Shown one piece after another: positions 55,820-64,000 of a stretch of DNA of 64,000 nt. Each line of letters opens with the position of its first letter. The stretch's first letter is position 1. A program made the translations under genes and the position numbers. The notes under the pieces were generated by a model. That model saw nothing but the letters and a program-made list of their open reading frames with translations. It ran no database searches and was not told the DNA's origin. Where the stretch lies: assembly GCF_020520425.1 (NCBI RefSeq), contig NC_079487.1, positions 12,013,501-12,077,500 on the forward strand, given 5' to 3'. Source of the stretch: Spinacia oleracea. Its lineage: Eukaryota; Streptophyta; Magnoliopsida; Caryophyllales; Amaranthaceae.

Positions 55820-56040
55820 ATTGTCTAACCAACTCAAGATAATATATACTCATAAACAAAACCTCAATAATTTCTTATCGTATCTTCGATAAATACTTCT
55901 AATGCATTTGGTCACCATATTCAATGATTAAGCATGCATTTGATGAGATTTTTTTTAAAAGGCCACTTAGGGCTCGTTTATTTTATCAAGCTTCTAGGTT
56001 AAACTTGAAATGTAAACAAATTGTTCGTTAACAAATAATA

Positions 56041-56404
56041 CCTCCATTTCAAAAAAATGTGGACACTTACGTATTTCACAATAACCAAGATTAATGATTG
56101 GAGTGTAAAAAATAAGTATGGGAAAAGTGGAATGTTGTAAGAAAAGAATAATAAAAAAATCGGGTTGAGTGGAGTGGTGTAAGAAAAAAAAGAATAAAAA
56201 AAATAGTTTGGGTGGAAAGTTATTAGTAAAAAGAGAATATAAAAGTAGATTGAGTGAAAAGTTGTAAGTAAAGTGGAAAAAAGAGTAGTGTGAATTCATT
56301 AAATATGATGAGTCATATACCAAAATTAGAATAAAGTATTATCCCTATTTATTTTGAAACACCTATTTAAGAAAACCGTCCCTATTATTTCAAAACAAAG
56401 GGAG
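56041..56404. mobile_element. MITE cutting the third U2 repeat unit
   Basis: About 364 bp flanked by TA (56039-56040 and 56405-56406). Left end CCTCCATTTCAAAAAAATG and right end TATTTCAAAACAAAGGGAG form imperfect inverted termini of the Stowaway type. Interior purine-rich with repeated AAGAAAAGAATA/AAAGTTGTAAGTAAAG-like blocks. Confidence 0.6.
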
Positions 56405-56406
56405 TA

Positions 56407-56736
56407 ACATTTCTATAACCACCCTTAACATTACTCTCATCAAGCGCACACAAGAGCCAAGCATATTGCGCTACATATTTTTACATAAGATAATTTTGCA
56501 TAAGTTGATATTGATAACATGATACAATTTAAACAAGCTAAAACACTAAAATGTTGAATTGTGTAGTTTTTTTTTTGGTGCGTGTGAAATCGAAGAGTTA
56601 ACTTGTCATTTACGTTAGAGACCCATCAAAAGAAGAATTTTCGCATCAAAAGATACAATATTTGTGGTTATTTGTACCGAGCATATTAGCTCCGGATCCC
56701 ACTTCATGTGGGAAATATACGCAGCCATTCATGGCA
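56407..56736. other. Intergenic
   Basis: No gene or RNA recognised between the MITE and the ORF fragment. Confidence 0.4.
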
Positions 56737-56952
56737 CTAATATTGCCAAAAAAAAATAAGTTCCTCAAAGAAAATGTCAATGGATTCTGATATTTTATCA
56801 TTAATCCAAGTCTTGTATGCAACACACTCTGCGGCGTGATCCCTCGCCTTCCTTGCCATGTAGTCCACTTCTACCAACTCCATCATTCTTCTCGCCCTCA
56901 AACAACCTCTTCCTAGCTTCTTAGGTGCTAGTTCCCCGCATCTCCCATACAA
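56737..56952 (-). pseudogene. Unrecognised ORF fragment abutting the gypsy LTR
   Basis: 71 codons from 56952 to a stop at 56737, with a charged, coding-like composition (CLRARRMMELVEVDYMARKARDH...). I do not recognise the family. Its 5' side ends within 3 bp of the gypsy LTR start (56955), so it may be the 3' part of a host gene cut by that insertion, or a chance frame. Confidence 0.3.
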
Positions 56953-56954
56953 GT

Positions 56955-57380
56955 TGTTTGGGCTCCCAATTGATTCTCAATTGGGCCACTAAGTCCAAAG
57001 CCCAATGGCTCTAAACAAACAGCATCAAACCTACCAATGGCTAGTCAGCCATCCATCAAGGCCCAAGGCCCAAAAGCAATAAATGACCTATGGGCATTTA
57101 TTATACAAACACTATAAATAGGCCACCAAGGCTCACACCTCAAGGTACGTCCAATTTATCGCCTTAAGACTACTCTTCTAGAGAACTTCTCTCTAGAATC
57201 CGAGCATCGTTCTTACTTAGGCATCGGAGGGGCTTTCCTCGGAAACATCCCCGATGCTAGTGACTTTGCTCTTGTGCAGGTGAATTCGGACTCTACTCAT
57301 TCAAACAAGCAAGATCTTCAACACATACGAAAGGGCCTTCATTCGAAGCCCATTGTTTCCATCTTTACAACACCGGAACA
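56955..57380 (+). repeat. 5' LTR of the gypsy element
   Basis: Begins TGTTTGGGCTCCC and ends ACCGGAACA just before the primer-binding site. TATA-like CTATAAATAGG at 57112-57122. Without the 3' LTR the start is inferred from the TG and the primer-binding site distance. Confidence 0.7.
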
Positions 57381-57383
57381 ATT

Positions 57384-57402
57384 TGGCGCCGTCTGTGGGG
57401 AA
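57384..57402 (+). other. Primer-binding site of the gypsy element
   Basis: TGGCGCCGTCTGTGGGGAA, the sequence found at this place in Tat/Ogre-type elements (reported as complementary to a tRNA 3' end, usually tRNA-Arg). It lies 3 bp after the LTR end. Confidence 0.8.
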
Positions 57403-57450
57403 GAACACTTCAAAGCCTTTGAAAGACATCAATCACCCCTTTCCGCGAAA

Positions 57451-59160
57451 ATGGTTAATGATGCTATTAACAACAATGATGACGATATGATAGTGCGGTC
57501 AGATTCAGAATCTGACCAAGAGGAGCACCCTCAATCGATGGCGAGGTCACAGCCAAGCAAAGCTACGACCGCTACAAACGGAGGACCTCCGATCCCAACT
57601 AGGGAAGAGCTCACTGCGGCCATGACCATCATGCAAAACTTCCTCTTCAATGAGAAGCAGCAAGGATTGGAAAAAGACCGCAGAGAGGAGAGGAGGACCA
57701 GGCGAAGGCTGAACGAACAGCCCAGTGTAGAAGTGTCCAGACCCGAAAGAGAGCTCCTCCCCTTGACAGGAACACACCTGACGTCGAGATGGATGGAAAG
57801 CACGTGGGACACCCAAAAAAGGGCACAACAACAACCAGATTGGTTTGCAAGACCATCACCTACTCCAACAGCTCTCCAAAGCGAATCGACTACTCGTAAC
57901 ACTCGGATCCGAAGCTCGGTGCTCAGCAGGTTGAGGCCCTCGGTCCACTCAAGGTTAAGACCTTCGATCCATACGAGACTGGGGGTAGGCGAACCAAGCA
58001 GATCTGGCGAACGACCCGAGGTCAGTAGCCGAGAAAGAAGAAGAGACAGGAGGCATGATCGAACCCCTAGCCCCCATCGTACGCCCGAACGTTCTAGTCA
58101 CAGAACCTCGGCAAACGAGGGCATCAGGGCTAGACTCGGGAAAAGAATCATGACTCCCACGTCATCCCCTTTCTCGGACGAGCTGATCATGGAAGAAATA
58201 CCGAAGGTAAGACTGCCAGCACACCTAACCTATAGCGGAATCACAGATCCGAGGGATCATGTCATCTCCTACGAGCAGCAAATGTTCTTGAGCCCCTACT
58301 CCGAAGCATGTTGGTGTAAATATTTCCCAACCACGCTAACTGGAGTGGCGGGAGAGTGGTTTAGATCGCTGCCGAAGGGATCGATCAAGAGCTGGAAAAA
58401 GCTGAAAAAGAGATTCTGCACACAGTTCGTGAGCAACAATCGCCCCGAGCGAACCACAGCAGAACTGACCTCAATCCAACAAGAAAGAGACGAAAGTCTA
58501 AGAGAATTCATGGCCAGATTCATGAAGGAATCAACAAACATACCAAACTTGCAGCCAGACGTGGCCATCTTCGCCTTGAAGCACGCGCTCCAGGAAGGGA
58601 AATTCCGTGACGAACTCTCAATGAAGAACCCCTCCAGAATAGCTGACGTGCTCCAAATGGCTGATGCGTTCATCAGAACCGAAGAGTTCAACAAGGCCGC
58701 TGCAAGATTGAAAGGATCGTCGGATCCGAGAGACACAAAGAATACCCAGAACAAGCCCGAGGGCGGCTCAAGGAAAGGGAAGGAAAAAGTAGGAGCTAGA
58801 GAGATGAGCCCGAAGAAAGACGGGAGAAGGGGTGAACTTCAACCCAAATACACTAACTACACTCCACTAGCTCTGCCCCGAAAAGAGATCTTTAGCCTCA
58901 ACAGAAATGATGAAAAGTGGAAACTACCGGGGAAGCTCAAGTCCAACCCAGCTCGGAGAAACAAGAACAAATGGTGCGAGTTTCATGATGACTTCGGTCA
59001 CCACACCGAAGAATGCAACTCGCTGAAAGACAACATTGAGGACCTCGTTCGCCGAGGCTACCTGAAACAGTACTTGTTAGACCGAAGGGAGGAAAAAGAA
59101 AAGGCCGCCAGTGGCAAACAACATGAGCAACCCCAGAAGAGGGTCTACGAAGCAACATGA
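57451..59160 (+). CDS. Gypsy gag
   Basis: About 569 codons from ATG 57451 (MVNDAINNNDDD), chosen because it is the first ATG after the primer-binding site; the frame is open further upstream into the LTR. An acidic N-terminus and an Arg/Ser/Pro-rich region (RTRIRSSVLSRLRPSV, with imperfect RPSxxxRLRP repeats) precede the retrotransposon gag domain (LPAHLTYSGITDPRDH to RFMKESTNI, including GEWFRSLP and FCTQFVSN). A C-terminal CEFHDDFGHHTEEC zinc-knuckle-like motif follows. Stop TGA at 59158-59160. No damage seen. It packages element RNA in cytoplasmic particles. Confidence 0.88.
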   Translation: MVNDAINNNDDDMIVRSDSESDQEEHPQSMARSQPSKATTATNGGPPIPTREELTAAMTIMQNFLFNEKQQGLEKDRREERRTRRRLNEQPSVEVSRPERELLPLTGTHLTSRWMESTWDTQKRAQQQPDWFARPSPTPTALQSESTTRNTRIRSSVLSRLRPSVHSRLRPSIHTRLGVGEPSRSGERPEVSSRERRRDRRHDRTPSPHRTPERSSHRTSANEGIRARLGKRIMTPTSSPFSDELIMEEIPKVRLPAHLTYSGITDPRDHVISYEQQMFLSPYSEACWCKYFPTTLTGVAGEWFRSLPKGSIKSWKKLKKRFCTQFVSNNRPERTTAELTSIQQERDESLREFMARFMKESTNIPNLQPDVAIFALKHALQEGKFRDELSMKNPSRIADVLQMADAFIRTEEFNKAAARLKGSSDPRDTKNTQNKPEGGSRKGKEKVGAREMSPKKDGRRGELQPKYTNYTPLALPRKEIFSLNRNDEKWKLPGKLKSNPARRNKNKWCEFHDDFGHHTEECNSLKDNIEDLVRRGYLKQYLLDRREEKEKAASGKQHEQPQKRVYEAT

Positions 59161-62100
59161 CACAAGAAAAACGACATCCTAGTGGTGTTCGGGGGGCAGA
59201 AGTCTGGCCAGGCCAGCAAGAAACACCTAAGAGCCCTCTCCCATCGGGTCAACTTCAGCGCGGTGGGAGACAACCAGCCACACCCCCTGAACATGACCTT
59301 CACTGCCGATGATTGTTTCGGAGTCCAGTACAAACATGACGATCCTCTAGTCATTTCCATGGACCTCAATAACCACAACGTACATCGGGTGTTAGTCGAC
59401 GGAGGAAGTGCCGTCAATATCATCTTCAGAAACTGCTTCGAGCAGCTGATCCTCGAAGAATCAGAGGGAGCACTGACGAAAGTCAGTTATCCTCTGATCG
59501 GATTCAACGGATCCGCAGCTATCCCCCGAGGAAAGATCACCCTGCCAGTCACGGTGGGTGAAGGCCAAGCAGCAAAAACCCTTCGGGACGGATTTTTGGT
59601 GATGGATTGCGATTCCGTATACAACGTAATCATGGGAAGAACCATGATCCACAAGATGCAAGCAGTCCCCTCCACATACCATCAGCTGATGATATACGTT
59701 TCGGACGCAGGGTTCGCCGAGCGGATTAGAGGCGATCAAGAGGTCGCAAGAAGAACCTGCCACACTGCTGTCCGAAAGCCCAAGCTAGGGGACGGCCCCG
59801 AGGAAGAAAAAGGAGCTACAGGAGAGGAAAGCGAGGCAAAAAGGAGAAGAGCAAGCACGAGCAGCCTATCTCCCGCAGAAGTTGATGCCCGCCCCGAAAC
59901 CCTATCTCCTGAACCAGATCAAGAAATGGAGGATATCTTCCTCGAAGATAATTCAGACAGGAGCGTCCGAATAGGCAAGGGCCTAAGCTCGGGGCTCCGA
60001 ATCGATTTGATCCGACTACTCAGGGATCACAAAGACATCTTTGCATGGTCAGCAGCAGATATGCCAGGGATAAATCCGAAGCTGATTTGTCACAAGCTGG
60101 ACGTCAACGCTGAAGCTCGGCCAGTCAAGCAAAAAAAGAGGAACTACTCCTCGGAGAAAAACAAAGCCATCGCCGAGGAGGTGAAAAAGTTGCAGGAGGC
60201 CGGATTCATCGAACCATGCATGTATCCGAAATGGCTGGCCAACGTGGTGATGGTCAAAAAAGCGAACGGCTCCTGGCGAATGTGCGTGGATTTCACAGAT
60301 CTGAACCGAGCCTGCCCCAAAGACTGCTATCCCCTGCCAAGGATAGATCAATTGGTTGACTCCACCAGCGGCCATGCACTGCTCAGCTTCATGGATGCCT
60401 TTTCAGGCTACCACCAAGTATTCATGCACCCCGACGACAGGGCAAAGACAGCATTCATCACAAGCGCAGGAGTGTTCAACTACAAAATGATGCCTTTCGG
60501 CTTGAAAAATGCCGGAGCCACCTACCAGAGGCTAGTTGATCACGTCTCCGCCGACCAGAAAGGGAGGAATGTGGAGGTCTATGTGGATGACTCCATCGTA
60601 AAAAGCATCAAGGAGGAAGACCATGTCAAAGACTTGGCAGAGACCTTCGGAAATCTGAGGAAATACAGCATGAAGCTGAACCCAAAAAAATGCGTCTTCG
60701 GGGTGAAGTCAGGGAAGTCCCTCGGATTCATGGTGAGCGAAAGAGGAATTGATGCGAACCCAGACAAAGTCCAAGCGGCATTGGATTTACCCGAGCCGAA
60801 GACCAAGAGAGATGTGCAGAGGCTAACCGGCAGGTTAGCCGCACTAACAAGGTTCATATCAAAAGCCTCGGACAAGGGAGCCCCCTTCTTCAAAGCACTG
60901 AAACCAAAGAACCTCCCCGGGGGAGAAGCAGAACCAGTCAAGGAAAAGGGGGTCCCGAGGAAGGTGGATCCCGAACTGATATGGGAACAGGAGCAAAAAG
61001 AAGCTTTTCAGCAACTCAGAGCCCACCTAGCTCAACTGCCGACACTGGCCAGACCAAAGGAAGGGGAAACCCTGTACCTATATGTCGCAGTCAGCCCTGG
61101 AACCGTCAGCGCAGTGCTTCTTCGGGAAGAAGAGAAGAAGCAACAGCCAATCTACTTCACCAGCCGAACACTCACAGGGGCCGAAACTCGGTACCCGCTC
61201 ATCGAGAAAGTCGCATATGCAGTAGTGGTAGCTGCGCGAAAACTGAGGCCATACTTCGACTCCCACCAGATCACATTACTAACTGACCAACCGCTCGAAA
61301 AAGTACTCGACAAAATAGAGAGGTCAGGAAGATTGGCTGCCTGGGCCTTCGAACTATCAGAGTTCGGCATCAAATATCAGCCAAGGACAGCAATCAAAGC
61401 ACAAGCGTTGGCAGACTTCTTGGCCGAGTGCTCATACCAGGAAATGCTGGATGATACGAAAAGCACTTGGGAGGTCTTCACTGACGGATCTTCCACAATA
61501 AACGGCTCAGGAGCAGGAGTTGTACTAATCCCCCCGACGGGGAAAAGCATAGAGTATGCATTGAAGTTCGGCTTCAAAGCAACTAACAACGAGGCCGAAT
61601 ATGAGGCCGCAATCGCAGGGATAGAGCTTTGCTTATCCCTGGAGGCCGAGCATGTTTGCCTCAAAACTGATTCCCAGCTTGTAGCCAACCAGATCCGAGG
61701 GGAGTATGAGGCCAAATGGCCCAGCATGACAGCTTACTTAGCAAAAATTAAATCCTTAACGTCAAAGTTAAGATCCTTTGAAGTCATCCTCATCCCCCGA
61801 GGACAAAACACGCAAGCAGACGCACTGTCAAAACTCGCAAGCTCAACACTCATCGACCTAAACAGGTCGGTCCACGTGGAAGTCCACCAAGAGAGAAGCA
61901 TTGACTTGCTACCCACCACAGTATGCAGTTTACGTACCGAACCCAGCTGGATGGACGCAGTAGTTGCATACAAAGAAAGGGGAGAACTTCCCGAAGATAA
62001 GCTGCAGGCGAGAAAACTGAAAAGATTCAACAAATGGTTCATCATCAGCGCCGAAGGAGAGCTCATGAGGAAATCATTCTCTGCTCCGCTGCTAAAATGT

Positions 62101-63204
62101 GTGGGTCCAACAGACGCTGACTACATCCTAAGAGAAATCCACCTCGGGATATGCGGAAACCACATCGGAGGCAGGACATTGGCACATAAAGCCCTTCGGG
62201 CCGGATACTGGTGGCCCACTATGGTTTCCGAGGCAAAGCAGATGGCAAGGAAATGCGAGAAATGCCAAAAGTTCGCACCAGCCATCCATCAACCAGCTCA
62301 AACCCTACAATCAACACTGTATCCCTTACCATTCGCACAGTGGGGGTTAGACATCATTGGTCCCTTCCCCTCAGCTACGAACCAGAAGAAGTGGTTGATT
62401 GTAGGAGTCGACTATTTTAGCAAATGGATCGAAGCTGAAGCTGTCTCCTCCATCACCGAACCTCAGGTCCGCAAGTTCATATGGCAGAACATCATCACAA
62501 GGTTCGGCATACCAAGACTGATGGTCTTCGACCACGGGAAACAGTTCGACAACACCCCGTTGCAAAAATGGTGCAAACAGTTCGGCATACACCTAGCTTA
62601 CTCGGCAGTTTGCCACCCACAAAGCAACGGGCAAGCCGAAGCTGCTAACAAACTCATCCTCAATGCACTCAAGAAAAGAGTCGAGGATGACAAAAACAAA
62701 TGGTTAGAAGAGCTACCCGGAACGCTATGGTCCCTTCGGACCACTGAGAAAGAAGCTACCGGGCAAACACCGTTCCACCTTGTATATGGATCCGAAGCTG
62801 TCATCCCTGTGGAAATCGGAACAGAAAGCCTGAGGATCCAGGCATACAACAGGTATGATGGACTCCAAGGGGAAAGCAACAACCAACTTCTGTCCGAAGC
62901 TCTCGATCTACTGGACGAAGCTCGGAACGATGCAAGGACACTCAACGCAGCCTATTTGCAGAGGGCCAACAAGCATTACAACCAAAGAGTCAACGCCAGA
63001 CCCCTAAAAGTCGGTGATCTAGTACTCAGAAACGCCGCCTCGGTTCAGAAAGGACGGATCCATGGCAAACTCTCAGCCACTTGGGAAGGACCATACATCA
63101 TCCATTCCGAAAAAAGGCCAGGCACGTTTATGCTGAAACAGTTAGATGGAACAATTTTGAAGAACCATTGGAATACCGATGTTCTCAAGAAATATTTTGT
63201 ATGA
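59161..63204 (+). CDS. Gypsy pol: protease, RT, RNase H, second RNase H, integrase
   Basis: Same frame as gag, beginning right after its TGA and open to the stop at 63202-63204; no ATG near the start, so expression needs readthrough, splicing or another route. Protease VDGGSAVNIIF (about 59395); reverse transcriptase with WRMCVDFTDLNRACPKD, MPFGLKNAGATYQRL and YVDD (60580-60591); RNase H about 61080-61430 (ending ALADFLAEC); archaeal-type RNase H (FTDGSSTINGSGAG, NNEAEYEAAI, LKTDSQLVANQI, ADALSKLAS) about 61477-61850; integrase zinc region H..H..CEKCQK, then catalytic LDIIGPF, VFDHGKQFD and GQAEAANK. About 1350 residues, no internal stop or frameshift noticed. Confidence 0.9.
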   Translation, partial: HKKNDILVVFGGQKSGQASKKHLRALSHRVNFSAVGDNQPHPLNMTFTADDCFGVQYKHDDPLVISMDLNNHNVHRVLVDGGSAVNIIFRNCFEQLILEESEGALTKVSYPLIGFNGSAAIPRGKITLPVTVGEGQAAKTLRDGFLVMDCDSVYNVIMGRTMIHKMQAVPSTYHQLMIYVSDAGFAERIRGDQEVARRTCHTAVRKPKLGDGPEEEKGATGEESEAKRRRASTSSLSPAEVDARPETLSPEPDQEMEDIFLEDNSDRSVRIGKGLSSGLRIDLIRLLRDHKDIFAWSAADMPGINPKLICHKLDVNAEARPVKQKKRNYSSEKNKAIAEEVKKLQEAGFIEPCMYPKWLANVVMVKKANGSWRMCVDFTDLNRACPKDCYPLPRIDQLVDSTSGHALLSFMDAFSGYHQVFMHPDDRAKTAFITSAGVFNYKMMPFGLKNAGATYQRLVDHVSADQKGRNVEVYVDDSIVKSIKEEDHVKDLAETFGNLRKYSMKLNPKKCVFGVKSGKSLGFMVSERGIDANPDKVQAALDLPEPKTKRDVQRLTGRLAALTRFISKASDKGAPFFKALKPKNLPGGEAEPVKEKGVPRKVDPELIWEQEQKEAFQQLRAHLAQLPTLARPKEGETLYLYVAVSPGTVSAVLLREEEKKQQPIYFTSRTLTGAETRYPLIEKVAYAVVVAARKLRPYFDSHQITLLTDQPLEKVLDKIERSGRLAAWAFELSEFGIKYQPRTAIKAQALADFLAECSYQEMLDDTKSTWEVFTDGSSTINGSGAGVVLIPPTGKSIEYALKFGFKATNNEAEYEAAIAGIELCLSLEAEHVCLKTDSQLVANQIRGEYEAKWPSMTAYLAKIKSLTSKLRSFEVILIPRGQNTQADALSKLASSTLIDLNRSVHVEVHQERSIDLLPTTVCSLRTEPSWMDAVVAYKERGELPEDKLQARKLKRFNKWFIISAEGELMRKSFSAPLLKCVGPTDADYILREIHLGICGNHIGGRTLAHKALRAGYWWPTMVSEAKQMARKCEKCQKFAPAIHQPAQTLQSTLYPLPFAQWGLDIIGPFPSATNQKKWLIVGVDYFSKWIEAEAVSSITEPQVRKFIWQNIITRFGIPRLMVFDHGKQFDNTPLQKWCKQFGIHLAYSAVCHPQSNGQAEAANKLILNALKKRVEDDKNKWLEELPGTLWSLRTTEKEATGQTPFHLVYGSEAVIPVEIGTESLRIQAYNRYDGLQGESNNQLLSEALDLLDEARNDARTLNAAYLQRANKHYNQRVNARPLKVGDLVLRNAASVQKGRIHGKLSATWEGPYIIHSEKRPGTFMLKQLDGTILKNHWNTDVLKKYFV

Positions 63205-63591
63205 TCTCTGTCTGTAAACCAAGTAAGTTGTTTAATGAGAAGAGGAAAGCCATCGGCACCATGTGTTTCATTAAACTTATCTCTATATTTATTGTCCCTT
63301 TATATATACATGCAGCCTCGGATCTGATCAATCCGAGACTAAAAACAGGTTGACTTTGCCCATTCCTTGATAAAATGCAAGAAATGACCAAATCATACAC
63401 TTCAGGGAATCGTCCAGAATCCTCGGATTCGCGATACCCAGATAAAACTTGTTCGCAACAAACAGTCGCTCGAATCAAGTTATAAAACTTCGGCTCAGAT
63501 CCACGGATCGCCGAAGTCATAACTAAGAGGCAGACTAGCGACCTCTTGCCCAGGTTTCCGAACCACAAGAGATCGGAAGAACAATCCAGAC
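63205..63591 (+). other. Gypsy 3' untranslated region before the minisatellite
   Basis: No coding frame. Contains CTCGGAT/ATCCGAG-rich text and leads into the tandem repeat; part of the element's 3' region. Confidence 0.6.
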
Positions 63592-64000
63592 CTCTTAGCA
63601 GATCGACGGATTTGAAGAGTCTGGAAATTAAAGAGTCTCTTAGCAGATCTACGGATTTGAAGAACTCGCAATTTTAAAAAGAGTCTCTTAGCAGATCTAC
63701 GGATTTGAAGAACTCACAATTTTAAGGAGTCTCTTAGCAGATCTACGGATTTGAAGAACTCGCAAAACTAAAGAGTCTCTTAGCAGATCTACGGATTTGA
63801 AGAACTCGCAAAGTTAAAGAGTCTCTTAGCAGATCTACGGATTTGAAGAACTCGCAAAACTAAAGAGTCTCTTAGCAGATCTACGGATTTGAAGAACTCG
63901 CAAAGTTAAAGAGTCTCTTAGCAGATCTACGGATTTGAAGAACTCGCAAAATTAAAAAGTCTCTTAACAGATCTACGGATTTAAAGAGCTCGCAAGATCA
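63592..64000 (+). repeat. 46-bp minisatellite, nine units, open at the window edge
   Basis: CTCTTAGCAGATCTACGGAT recurs (with minor changes) at 63592, 63637, 63685, 63731, 63777, 63823, 63869, 63915 and 63961. Spacing is 45, 48, then 46 bp repeatedly. The rest of the unit is TTGAAGAACTCGCAA plus a variable A/T-rich tail. The inner units are most alike. Tandem repeats in the 3' region are known from Tat-lineage elements. Confidence 0.95.

Larger units (their letters stand above)
54586..56040. repeat. Tandem repeat of about 690 bp carrying the U2 genes
   Basis: Two units (about 54586-55290 and 55291-55985) each hold a U2 gene with promoter and flanking sequence. The RNA starts are 692 bp apart. 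A third unit begins (AAACTTGAAATGTAAACAAATTGTTCG, about 55995-56022) and is cut by a MITE at 56041. Similarity extends beyond the RNA into spacer, so the duplication was of DNA, not retroposition. Confidence 0.88.
56955..64000 (+). mobile_element. Ty3/gypsy element of the Tat lineage, 3' end outside the window
   Basis: 5' LTR (56955-57380), primer-binding site (57384-57402), gag, pol and a repeat-rich 3' region. The Tat assignment rests on the TTGGCGCCGTCTGTGGGGA primer-binding site, a VDGGSA protease, a second (archaeal-type) RNase H between the normal RNase H and integrase, and tandem repeats 3' of pol. The 3' LTR is not in the window. Confidence 0.88.

Noticed and set aside
59182-59184. 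GTG at 59182 as the pol start codon
   Set aside because: The frame is already open from the gag stop at 59160, and plants rarely start at GTG. Pol expression more likely involves readthrough or splicing.
63592-64000. Regular repeats resembling a CRISPR array
   Set aside because: The whole 46-bp unit repeats with no unique spacers, there are no cas genes, and it lies in the 3' region of a plant gypsy element.
1-64000. U6, U3 or tRNA genes to complete the snRNA cluster
   Set aside because: I looked for U6 core text (for example GATTAGCATGGCCCC) and tRNA-like B boxes and saw none. An unaided read is not exhaustive.

Overview
The window looks like nuclear DNA of a flowering plant. The evidence is an AT-rich background, nested Ty1/copia and Ty3/gypsy LTR retrotransposons with plant-type primer-binding sites, Stowaway-type MITEs, Helitron-like insertions, and spliceosomal snRNA genes carrying the plant upstream sequence element (USE) and TATA box. 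A eudicot, perhaps Caryophyllales, is a guess from general repeat character and is not demonstrated. There are very few host protein genes.

The most striking content is a cluster of spliceosomal snRNA genes. Seven gene-length copies and one fragment can be read: U4 (4170-4324 and 10913-11067, +), U5 (6172-6298 and 11726-11852, +), U1 (7464-7624 and 35414-35575, -, plus a 3' fragment near 35263-35309) and U2 (54859-55052 and 55549-55744, -). Almost all have a USE and a TATA box at RNA polymerase II spacing. U4, U5 and inverted U1 form a cassette that was duplicated (about 4110-8705 and about 10820-37040). The second cassette was later split between U5 and U1 by a 22.6-kb nest of retrotransposons. 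The two U2 genes lie in about 690-bp tandem repeats. All RNA components of the major spliceosome except U6 therefore lie within about 52 kb.

Left part (1-11.9 kb): the edge of a LINE-like ORF, a copia-type LTR, one small intact secreted cysteine-rich protein gene (1531-1902, three knottin-like modules), snRNA cassette copy 1 with Helitron and MITE insertions, an old LTR relic, and the U4 and U5 genes of cassette copy 2.

Middle (11.97-34.56 kb): copia element A (minus strand, 161-bp LTRs, target duplication ATAAT). A three-LTR composite of a second, long-LTR copia family (elements B and C, target duplication ACCCA) is inserted in its reverse transcriptase. Then come U1 copy 2 and a MITE (34.6-37.2 kb).

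Right-middle (37.24-54.10 kb): copia element D (minus strand, target duplication GATAA), invaded at CCCTC by element E of the long-LTR family (plus strand). E's left side has been rearranged into a solo-LTR, duplicated-D, E-interior chimera with a filler junction. E is almost intact: one in-frame stop was seen in its gag-pol.

Right end (54.1-64 kb): the U2 pair, a MITE, a fragment of an unrecognised ORF, and a Tat-lineage Ty3/gypsy element (5' LTR, gag, pol with two RNase H domains, and a 46-bp minisatellite running off the window). Its gag and pol are in the same frame, separated by one UGA.
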